From: Eubacteriaceae bacterium UBA4266
GTDB lineage: Bacteria; Bacillota; Clostridia; Eubacteriales; Eubacteriaceae
Assembly: GCA_002396065.1 (NCBI GenBank)
Contig: DGWE01000002.1
Coordinates: 1 to 15,383 of the forward strand
Direction of reading: 5' to 3'
Length of the DNA: 15,383 bases
Notes under the pieces: generated by a model
The model's database searches: none
Seen by the model: the letters and a program-made list of their open reading frames with translations, nothing else
What the model was told of the DNA's origin: nothing
Shown here: positions 7,853 through 12,548 of the stretch, piece after piece
Position numbering within the stretch: position 1 is the first letter of the stretch
How the letters are laid out: each line of letters starts with the position of its first letter
Translations under genes and position numbers: made by a program

Positions 7853-7881
7853 TTGACTTTACAGAAGATATTCGGTAAGAT
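7853..7881 (+). promoter_or_regulatory. promoter of the tRNA pair
   Basis: TTGACT (7853-7858), 17-base spacer, TAAGAT (7876-7881), 19 bases before tRNA-Tyr. Confidence 0.7.
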
Positions 7882-7900
7882 ATAGAAGTTCTCAAGTGAT

Positions 7901-7985
7901 GGGGAAATGCCCGAGTGGCTAAAGGGGGCGGACTGTAAATCCGTTGACTTAGTCTACGATGGTTCGAATCCATCTTTCCCCACCA
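7901..7985 (+). tRNA. tRNA-Tyr (anticodon GTA)
   Basis: Class II tRNA with a long variable arm. The acceptor GGGGAAA (7901-7907) pairs with TTTCCCC (7975-7981). The anticodon loop CTGTAAA has GTA at 7935-7937. The variable arm contains GAC-TTA-GTC, the T arm is GATGG-TTCGAAT-CCATC, and discriminator A is followed by an encoded CCA. Confidence 0.97.
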
Positions 7986-7988
7986 TCT

Positions 7989-8064
7989 GCTATTGTAGCT
8001 CAGTAGGTAGAGCACCACCTCGGTAAGGTGGGGGTCACCGGTTCAAATCCGGTCAATAGCTCCA
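7989..8064 (+). tRNA. tRNA-Thr (anticodon GGT) with C at position 33
   Basis: All four stems close perfectly: acceptor GCTATTG/CAATAGC, D stem GCTC/GAGC, anticodon stem CCACC/GGTGG and T stem ACCGG/CCGGT, with encoded CCA. The anticodon loop reads TCGGTAA, so the anticodon is GGT (8022-8024) and the base before it (8021) is C where U33 is nearly invariant. G1-C72 and C2-G71 fit threonine identity. Confidence 0.95.
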
Positions 8065-8074
8065 TTGATGATTC

Positions 8075-8103
8075 AAGCCCGAAGCGATGCTTCGGGTTTT
8101 TTT
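8075..8103 (+). terminator. intrinsic terminator of the tRNA operon
   Basis: CCCGAAGC-GAT-GCTTCGGG, an 8-bp perfect stem extended by wobble and A-T pairs, followed by a T7 run, 11 bases after tRNA-Thr. The stretch from here to 8165 holds nothing I recognise. Confidence 0.93.
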
Positions 8104-8165
8104 GTTGCTTATTTTCAGGATTTGGGCATAAATAAAAATGGCAAGAAGTGCGAAAACTGTCGTAC

Positions 8166-8860
8166 TTAATACCTTTCGACGGAAACGCGATTCGTTCCTT
8201 CACTTAAAATTTCTGTCCAATGATCGGGGAAGCCAATGTCTTTCAATCTGATTGATGTTTTATAATGATCGATCAAGTCGTACAGGGGTAAGAAAAATTT
8301 GTAGTTCCATTGATCGGGCTCTGGATAAAGTTGTTTGAGCATATACAGTTGTGAAAACAGTTTGTGGTTTAAATGAATCCCTTTGTCTCGACGTCGTAGA
8401 GCGGGAACGGAAGGGAAAGACCAATAATACAATCTGGCGTAGTGGGCGCATCGGTTTCTTAAATCCGATAAGCCTTTCAGCCAGCCTGATAACGTTTTGT
8501 GAATTGATCAAAATCAAATTTTTCGTTAAAGTTGTCACGCTGTAAATAACCTTCTGCGCCATATTGATGTGAAAAGTAATAGACGATCTGCGTCCGCATG
8601 AATATCTCTATTTTTTCAATGTTCTTGAAGATGAGATTCCGTATTTCGCAATCGAATTTGTAAATGTCTCTGACCGCATCAAAGGAAATAGCTGCATCGT
8701 CGCTGGAAAATGGCAGTAAGTATCCACTCAATCGGTAATAATTAACTTGAGATAAAAACTTTTTACATTGTGCGTCATCGAGAATGGAAACGCCATGCTT
8801 TTTGAGAATTTCGACTTGCTCGTCAAAAGTTGTTGGTGATTTTAAAATGATTTCTGACAT
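8166..8860 (-). pseudogene. Abi_2-family (AbiD/AbiF-like) HEPN abortive-infection gene, internally deleted and frameshifted
   Basis: The N-terminal part (8860-8477, 127 codons) reads like Abi_2 proteins: TTFDEQVEILKKHGV, VNYYRLSGYLLPF, DIYKFDCEIRNLIF and KIEIFMRTQIVYY. It then hits a stop at 8477. The C-terminal part continues in another frame from about 8488 to 8166: WLKGLSDLRNRCAHYARLY, KLFSQLYMLKQLYP and IGFPDHWTEIL. RNRCAH is the family's R-x4-H HEPN ribonuclease motif. Intact members are about 300 residues; the two pieces total about 230 and the usual central block is missing. An internal deletion of roughly 70-80 codons with a frame change is therefore inferred. Start and control look intact: ATG 8860, SD GGAGGG 7 bases away, and a strong promoter. 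In the family, activation kills or stalls phage-infected cells by RNA cleavage; this copy should be inactive. Confidence 0.85.
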
Positions 8861-8867
8861 AAATTGG

Positions 8868-8906
8868 CCCTCCGGCTTTGCACTTCATTTTGAGAGGTGT
8901 GGAGGG
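8868..8906 (-). promoter_or_regulatory. abi leader hairpin that buries the Shine-Dalgarno
   Basis: On the minus strand CCCTCC (8906-8901) pairs with GGAGGG (8873-8868), which is the SD of the abi gene. An inner CAC/GTG stem (8899-8897 with 8883-8881) and a loop starting CTCTCA complete it. A homologous hairpin with compensatory changes lies at 9053-9088. Confidence 0.6.
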
Positions 8907-8919
8907 ATCTGTCACCATT

Positions 8920-8948
8920 AGAATACGCCCTTTGCGGTCTATTGTCAA
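8920..8948 (-). promoter_or_regulatory. promoter of the abi gene
   Basis: On the minus strand, TTGACA (8948-8943), 17-base spacer, TATTCT (8925-8920). The stem of the leader hairpin begins 13 bases after the -10. Confidence 0.75.
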
Positions 8949-9043
8949 TTTCTATTACATCCTTTAAGACCATTTACGCGAGGTCAGGAAAATGGTGATT
9001 TGTTGATTGATATTAATAATTTGATCAGAAAAGTTTTCTCTAT

Positions 9044-9095
9044 AAAAAATGTGCCCCCATTGGACACGTCTATGAGAGGTGTGGGGGCTCCTGTT
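9044..9095 (-). ncRNA. candidate small structured RNA related to the abi leader
   Basis: A predicted transcript of about 52 nt. GCCCCC (9088-9083) pairs with GGGGGC (9058-9053), and an inner ACAC/GTGT stem (9082-9079 with 9067-9064) closes an 11-base loop CTCTCATAGAC. ACA and a T6 run (9049-9044) follow, as in an intrinsic terminator. It has its own consensus promoter at 9102-9130 and no coding sequence behind it. Promoter spacing, the ACACCTCTCA motif and stem architecture match the abi leader at 8868-8906. It could be an sRNA partner of the Abi protein (RNA motifs beside abiF-type genes have been reported, from memory), or an orphaned leader whose gene was lost. The stretch 8949-9043 otherwise shows only AT-rich DNA with no credible ORF. 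Confidence 0.55.
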
Positions 9096-9101
9096 GTCGT
9101 T

Positions 9102-9130
9102 AGTATAGATGAGATTTCTCGTGCTGTCAA
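9102..9130 (-). promoter_or_regulatory. promoter of the small RNA candidate
   Basis: On the minus strand, TTGACA (9130-9125), 17-base spacer, TATACT (9107-9102). The -35 begins one base after the hicB stop codon. The spacer contains the palindrome GAGAAATCTC (9120-9111). Confidence 0.75.
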
Positions 9131-9131
9131 C

Positions 9132-9542
9132 TCAAGCGAGATGGAGTTTTTCGGTCAAGGCGTCCTGCAGCACCTGCGAGAAATTGACGTTGTTCTGTCT
9201 GGCGATGTTGTCCATCCACGCGGGAATGGACAGGGTCTTTTTCACGGCGCGGTTAGAGGTACGCTTGCGGTATTCGAGGGTATCGGCGAAGATCAAGGTC
9301 GCGAAGGCGTGATCGTCGTGAATCGACGCGTTGACGGCCTGCATCGACGAGGGTTTGGCGAAGGGCTCTTTGTTGTCCTCGTATTCGCACAACATCAAGG
9401 GTAAGACGTCGCTGGCGTTGAGCAGGGCGTCGTCGATGTCCTTGCCGCTGGTGTAGACGTGGGGCAGATCCGGAAATGCGACGGAAACGCCGCTGCCGTC
9501 CGGCTCGACGGTAAAGATCGCGGGATAAGTGTATTTAGCCAT
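9132..9542 (-). CDS. hicB: HicB-family antitoxin with RHH DNA-binding domain
   Basis: Antitoxin of a type II HicAB module; it blocks HicA and usually represses the operon. 136 residues. The N-terminal degraded RNase-H-like HicB fold shows YPAIFTVEPDGSGVSVAFPDLP (6-27, seen as two adjoining motifs), then SGKDIDDALLNASDVL. The C-terminal ribbon-helix-helix is near VKKTLSIPAWMDNIAR (100-115) through FSQVLQDAL. The SD AGGAGGT lies about 6 bases before the ATG, stronger than that of hicA, as expected for antitoxin excess. It starts 33 bases after the hicA stop in the same operon. No terminator is obvious directly after it; the small RNA promoter abuts its stop codon. Confidence 0.92.
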   Translation of the reverse strand: MAKYTYPAIFTVEPDGSGVSVAFPDLPHVYTSGKDIDDALLNASDVLPLMLCEYEDNKEPFAKPSSMQAVNASIHDDHAFATLIFADTLEYRKRTSNRAVKKTLSIPAWMDNIARQNNVNFSQVLQDALTEKLHLA

Positions 9543-9575
9543 TTTTTACCTCCTATAAAGTGAAGATGTGGGGCG

Positions 9576-9761
9576 TTATTTCAGCCCGGCATCTTTGAGA
9601 ATTCGGTTTAACGTGCCAGTTGCTGCTTCTTCGTGATCGTGACGGGAAAGGGCGAATGTGACGCCCGTTTTAGGGTTGATCCAGATTTCATGCCGGCCGC
9701 CTTCGCGGTAAAATTGGCATCCCGCCTTCCGCAGCTTCCTTTTGAGTTCGCCATATTTCAT
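9576..9761 (-). CDS. hicA: HicA-family mRNA interferase toxin
   Basis: Small double-stranded-RNA-binding-fold toxin that cleaves mRNA. 61 residues, the normal size. Key features are the N-terminal helix KYGELKRKLRKAGC, the catalytic-histidine motif GGRHEIWINPKTG (H24), and a conserved tail of the RHxxEEAxGTLxxILKDAG type (40-59). All conserved parts are present, so it looks functional. I chose the second ATG (9761-9759), with AAGGAG 6 bases upstream, because the first ATG (9767) touches the SD. Order hicA-hicB is the common one. The local DNA is less GC-rich than the housekeeping genes, in line with acquisition. Confidence 0.92.
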   Translation of the reverse strand: MKYGELKRKLRKAGCQFYREGGRHEIWINPKTGVTFALSRHDHEEAATGTLNRILKDAGLK

Positions 9762-9784
9762 TGTCATCTCCTTACTTTTAGTCC

Positions 9785-9813
9785 ATTTTATTACGTGATA
9801 ATACGTATGTCAA
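9785..9813 (-). promoter_or_regulatory. promoter of hicAB
   Basis: On the minus strand, TTGACA (9813-9808), 17-base spacer, TAAAAT (9790-9785), 23 bases before the hicA ATG. Confidence 0.8.
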
Positions 9814-9840
9814 GAAGAGTGATAAATAAAAATACGTATT
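9792..9840. repeat. TACGTA operator-like repeats at the hicAB promoter
   Basis: TACGT (9792-9796) and ACGTA (9803-9807) form an inverted repeat inside the promoter spacer. The 9-mer AATACGTAT occurs at 9800-9808 and again at 9831-9839, where AATACGTATT is a perfect palindrome. Centres are 31 bases apart, about three helical turns. Likely HicB binding sites. Confidence 0.55.
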
Positions 9841-9872
9841 CTAAGCGAATCTTCAGGATTTTCAGCTAAACG

Positions 9873-9900
9873 CAAAAAAGGCGGCGTTACACCGCCGCCT
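9873..9900 (-). terminator. intrinsic terminator overlapping the ImmA-like stop codon
   Basis: On the minus strand AGGCGGCG-GTGTAA-CGCCGCCT forms a perfect 8-bp stem followed by a T-run. The stop codon TAA lies in the loop, so the final codons encode half of the stem. Confidence 0.85.
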
Positions 9901-10129
9901 CGTGCCGTTCCCGTTCAATCCGGTCGACGGAGCCCGCGGCCCCGTAGTCCAAATCCCCGCGTCTAAAGTGGTTAAGCTCGTGCTCCAGGCACGCCCGCTT
10001 CATCTCGAGGGACAGGGCCTCGTTGATGAAAATCGCCACGTCGCCCTCGTCGTTCTTTGAAATCAAGCTGTGAATCCGCGGCGGCAGCGCCACCACGTGC
10101 ACCGGGATATCTTCTTCCCAAATCGTCAT
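9887..10129 (-). CDS. short ImmA/IrrE-like zinc metalloprotease
   Basis: 80-residue protein with HELNH (50-54), the zinc-peptidase HExxH motif, inside LEHELNHFRRGDLD. This matches the small ImmA/IrrE-like proteins found next to phage repressors; ImmA cleaves the element's repressor to allow induction. It is shorter than full ImmA (about 120-170). It lies downstream of the XRE gene in one minus-strand operon and ends in a terminator. The start is the ATG at 10129-10127, with AAAGGA 10 bases upstream; an ATG at 10138 is too near that SD. The gap to the XRE gene (10130-10235) shows no gene. The protease call is good, cleavage of the neighbouring repressor is inference. Confidence 0.72.
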   Translation of the reverse strand: MTIWEEDIPVHVVALPPRIHSLISKNDEGDVAIFINEALSLEMKRACLEHELNHFRRGDLDYGAAGSVDRIERERHEAAV

Positions 10130-10235
10130 GCATCTCATGTCCTTTCGTGAAAAAATTGATCTATATTCAAGGGCAGGGGCGGATCGTGGGACATCCTTTG
10201 GCCCGTATTTGACTTGATTAAAATTCTACTTGATA

Positions 10236-10634
10236 TTATTTCTTTTTGTTGCGTTCGGTCAGCCGGCGGATCATTTCGGCCGCCATCTGAATGTCCTCGG
10301 GGGCCGCGCCGCGGCTCGCGTCGAAGAGCATCCGCAGGTTGTCGTCCTCGTAGACCTGCTGGGCGATCTTCCGGGTGCCCGGGTCGATGTAGTACACGTC
10401 GTCGTCGGGTTCGTTGTTTTCCGGATCGGCGAAATCGTGGCTGATCAGGTCGTTGAGCGTGACGCCGAAGATGTCGGCCAGGCCCTCGAGGGTGCGCACG
10501 TTGGGCTCCGAGTCGCCGGATTCCCATTTTTGCACCGTCGTGAAGGAGCGGTAGCCGAGCATATCGGCGATATCGTCCTGGGACAGGCCGCATTCGTGGC
10601 GCAGAAACCGAATGTTTTTGGATAAGGTGGACAT
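10236..10634 (-). CDS. XRE-family HTH repressor (phage cI-like)
   Basis: 132-residue DNA-binding regulator. The N-terminal HTH_3 domain covers about 5-60: LSKNIRFLRHECGLSQDDIA, then VQKWESGDSEPN and LEGLADIFGVTLNDL. The acidic linker is followed by a C-terminal segment (LRMLFDASRGAAPEDIQMA and RRLTERNKKK) common in Firmicute phage repressors, where it serves dimerisation. It is divergent from the phage replication genes and followed by the ImmA-like gene, the classic lysogeny-switch arrangement. The start is uncertain: ATG 10634 is preferred, but a GTG nine bases upstream is possible and both have weak SDs. Confidence 0.9.
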   Translation of the reverse strand: MSTLSKNIRFLRHECGLSQDDIADMLGYRSFTTVQKWESGDSEPNVRTLEGLADIFGVTLNDLISHDFADPENNEPDDDVYYIDPGTRKIAQQVYEDDNLRMLFDASRGAAPEDIQMAAEMIRRLTERNKKK

Positions 10635-10678
10635 GGTCACCACTCACTTTCTAGGTTCTTATTTTTTGAGTTGCACTT

Positions 10679-10707
10679 ATTTTACACTATTTCAGATCGC
10701 CTTTCAA
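10679..10707 (-). promoter_or_regulatory. promoter of the XRE-ImmA operon
   Basis: On the minus strand, TTGAAA (10707-10702), 17-base spacer, TAAAAT (10684-10679), 44 bases before the ATG. Confidence 0.75.
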
Positions 10708-10715
10708 GCCAAATT

Positions 10716-10741
10716 TTGAAATTTTTTCGAAAAAACTTCAA
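10716..10741. promoter_or_regulatory. 26-bp near-perfect palindrome, candidate repressor operator
   Basis: TTGAA (10716-10720), one base, TTTTTTCGAAAAAA (10722-10735), one base, TTCAA (10737-10741). Only one symmetric pair is mismatched. It sits between the divergent -35 boxes (10702-10707 and 10750-10755), where an XRE dimer could control both. Confidence 0.6.
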
Positions 10742-10749
10742 GAAAAGCC

Positions 10750-10778
10750 TTGACACATGAATTGTATTCTCGTATAAT
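10750..10778 (+). promoter_or_regulatory. perfect-consensus promoter of the phage replication module
   Basis: TTGACA (10750-10755), 17-base spacer, TATAAT (10773-10778). A leader of about 140 bases follows. It carries the palindrome GCAAGT-CCA-ACTTGC (10821-10835), a G7/C3 element with a T8 tract (10842-10863), and CTTGA/TCAAG (10873-10889). Confidence 0.88.
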
Positions 10779-10925
10779 GAACGATGTTAAACTGCATTTG
10801 CCTGAGACATTGAATATGCTGCAAGTCCAACTTGCTGGAAAGGGGGGGCGCCCGATTTTTTTTGGCTGACGGCTTGAATGGTTATCAAGTCATAATAGGA
10901 AATATACATGATAAGGAGGCATTTT

Positions 10926-11927
10926 TTGGCAAATAAACGCGGCAGGCCCCGGAAAATGGGGCTGGATTGGTTTCCCTTCGACGTGACCCTGCTCACCGAC
11001 CGCAAGCTCAGGCGGCCCCGGGCGGAGTTCGGCAGCGCGGCGGTGCTGACCTACATCGCGCTGCTCTCGCTGATTTACCGCGACAAGGGGTATTATCTGG
11101 CGTACCAAGGCGACGGCCGGGAGGACGTGGCCCTGGACGTGGCGGATCTCATCGGCGGGGCCCTGGCGCCGGACGCCCTGGCCCAGGCGGATCAGATTCA
11201 GAAAATCATCGGCGCGCTGGTGGATCGGGGGCTGTTCGACCGGGCCTGCTTCGAGGCCGGGGTGCTGACCAGCCGCCGCATCCAGCGGACGTATTACAAC
11301 GCGGTCGCGGAGCGGACTAGCGTTCAAATCAATTGGGACGTTTGGATTTTGAGTGAAGAGGAGATGAGCGGGATTCAAAATAACAATCCGATTTTGAATT
11401 TATATCGTAAAGAAAAGAAAATATATGATAAACCGATTTTTTCTCCGGAAAAACCTATTTTTCCGGCGGAAAAATCGAATTTTCCGACGGGAAATTCGTA
11501 TAGGATAGGAGATGAGAAGATAAGAGAGGAGAGCATAGAAGAGGAGACTCTCTCCCCGGCTGACGCCGGGGCCTGCCGCGCTGACGCGCGGGGAGGGGAT
11601 CTCGCGCTCTACCGGGATTACTGGAATCACCACGTGGCCGAGCCTGCGGGGCTGACGAAGGTGCGGGAGGTGAGCCGTTGGAGCGAAAAGCGGCGGCAGA
11701 CGCTGACCCAGCGCGTCCGCGAGGAGGGCGCGCAGCACGTGCTCGACGTGTTCGATCGGGTGGCGCGCTCCAATTACCTCTCCGGGAAAATCGCCGACTG
11801 GCGGGCGGACTTCGACTGGGTCATCGCCGACGGCAATTTTCAGAAGATCGCCGAAGGGCGCTTCGACAACTACAAGGCGAAGGACGGCGGCAGTTTTTAC
11901 GACAAATTAGCGCGGGGTGACCTATGA
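10926..11927 (+). CDS. phage replisome organiser (Lin1244/Lin1753-like, DUF4373 type)
   Basis: 333-residue protein of phage replication modules. The N-terminal domain MGLDWFPFDVTLLTDRKL (11-28) and LTYIALLSLIYRDKGYYL (41-58) match the Lin1244/Lin1753-type N terminus. A variable middle (150-215) holds a 7-residue repeat (KPIFSPE, KPIFPAE, KSNFPTG). The C-terminal DnaD-like part has YRDYWN (229-234), SNYLSGKIADWRADFDWVI (282-300) and NFQKIAEGRFDNY. Such proteins bind origin DNA and recruit helicase loader. I chose the TTG at 10926, with AAGGAGG 6 bases upstream. An in-frame ATG at 10908 with AGGA 7 bases away is a serious alternative. It overlaps the next gene by 4 bases (ATGA). Confidence 0.8.
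   Translation: MANKRGRPRKMGLDWFPFDVTLLTDRKLRRPRAEFGSAAVLTYIALLSLIYRDKGYYLAYQGDGREDVALDVADLIGGALAPDALAQADQIQKIIGALVDRGLFDRACFEAGVLTSRRIQRTYYNAVAERTSVQINWDVWILSEEEMSGIQNNNPILNLYRKEKKIYDKPIFSPEKPIFPAEKSNFPTGNSYRIGDEKIREESIEEETLSPADAGACRADARGGDLALYRDYWNHHVAEPAGLTKVREVSRWSEKRRQTLTQRVREEGAQHVLDVFDRVARSNYLSGKIADWRADFDWVIADGNFQKIAEGRFDNYKAKDGGSFYDKLARGDL
11373..11399. repeat. 9-bp inverted repeat next to the origin-like dyads
   Basis: ATTCAAAAT (11373-11381) and ATTTTGAAT (11391-11399), perfect arms with a 9-base spacer. An AT-rich stretch (11400-11435) follows directly and leads into the dyads. Confidence 0.55.
11436..11496. repeat. three 19-bp dyads at 21-bp period, candidate replication origin
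   Basis: Dyads start at 11436, 11457 and 11478. The middle one (ATTTTTCCG-G-CGGAAAAAT) is a perfect palindrome. The third (AATTTTCCG-A-CGGGAAATT) has one mismatched pair. The first keeps the CGGAAAAA arm with a weaker left arm. The 21-bp period is two helical turns and gives the 7-residue protein repeat. Origins inside the initiator gene are known in lambdoid and Gram-positive phages. Confidence 0.65.
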
Positions 11928-12439
11928 ATTTAAAAGAAACCGGCCGCATCATGAAGATGATCAAGGCGGCTTACCCGAATTTTGACAAGAACGGCAGCGC
12001 CAAGGACATCGCGGCGCTGTGGGCGTGGCGCTTCAAGGAGACGGATTTCCGCACCGTCCTCGAGGCCGTGGGCGCCTACATCGACGGGGATCACGCCTTC
12101 GCGCCGACGGTGGGGCAGATCAAGGCGGTGATCCGCGCTGCCCAGCCGAAGCTCTCCGCCGCCGACGGCTGGGCTGAGATCGCCCGCGCCCTCAAGGATT
12201 CCCTGGCCAACGCCGAGGCCGAGTTTAATAAGCTCTCGCCGCCGGTGCGCGCCTACGTGAAAAGCCCCCAGACCCTCAGGAGCCTGGCCGGCTGCGACAT
12301 GGCCAGCCGGTTCTTCACCGACTACCAGGCCCAGTTTTTCGCGCGCTTCGCCGCCGCCCAGGCCGACGAGACGGAGGACTTCGCCGCCCTTAATTCCCCG
12401 GGAAATAATCGGGAGAGGCTTGAGAGCGGGGAGGATTAA
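11924..12439 (+). CDS. phage helicase loader-like protein (SPP1 G39P type)
   Basis: 171-residue protein. The N-terminal helical domain matches the loader/inhibitor family that delivers replicative helicase to the origin: KETGRIMKMIKAAYPNF (4-20), AALWAWRFKETDFRTVLEAV (30-49) and FAPTVGQIKAVIRAA (59-73). Tyrosine-proline near 17 and PTxxQIK are the usual anchors. The C terminus is alanine-rich and less conserved. Its ATG overlaps the stop of the replisome organiser (ATGA), so the two are coupled. The expected DnaB-type helicase gene is missing downstream, so the host helicase would have to be the partner, or the module is a relic. Confidence 0.7.
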   Translation: MNLKETGRIMKMIKAAYPNFDKNGSAKDIAALWAWRFKETDFRTVLEAVGAYIDGDHAFAPTVGQIKAVIRAAQPKLSAADGWAEIARALKDSLANAEAEFNKLSPPVRAYVKSPQTLRSLAGCDMASRFFTDYQAQFFARFAAAQADETEDFAALNSPGNNRERLESGED

Positions 12440-12453
12440 TCCGCAGTGAATAA

Positions 12454-12482
12454 TTGATTTGCGGCGTGAATTCCGTTATAAT
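12454..12482 (+). promoter_or_regulatory. promoter of the membrane protein gene
   Basis: TTGATT (12454-12459), 17-base spacer, TATAAT (12477-12482), starting 15 bases after the loader stop. The leader is about 60 bases. Confidence 0.75.
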
Positions 12483-12548
12483 GAGACAAATTTAAGCGTG
12501 ATTAACGAATTGATACAGAATGAACACATTATGATAGAAAGGAACGCC

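Noticed and set aside
7794..8203. Minus-strand frames antisense to the two tRNAs (products with MDSNHRR- and LLTGFEPVTP-like strings)
   Set aside because: These are well-known spurious proteins translated from the reverse strand of tRNA genes; there is no RBS and they cover tRNA-Tyr and tRNA-Thr exactly.
8260..8562. Separate small gene inside the abi region on the minus strand
   Set aside because: It is an out-of-frame reading across the abi remnant; the family motifs lie in the other two frames.
9000..9404. Plus-strand frames opposite hicB
   Set aside because: They are antisense to a clear HicB gene and start in the small RNA region without an SD.
10135..10647. Alternative minus-strand frame over the XRE gene
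   Set aside because: Arginine- and proline-rich out-of-frame translation of the XRE gene; the XRE frame has a clear HTH domain.
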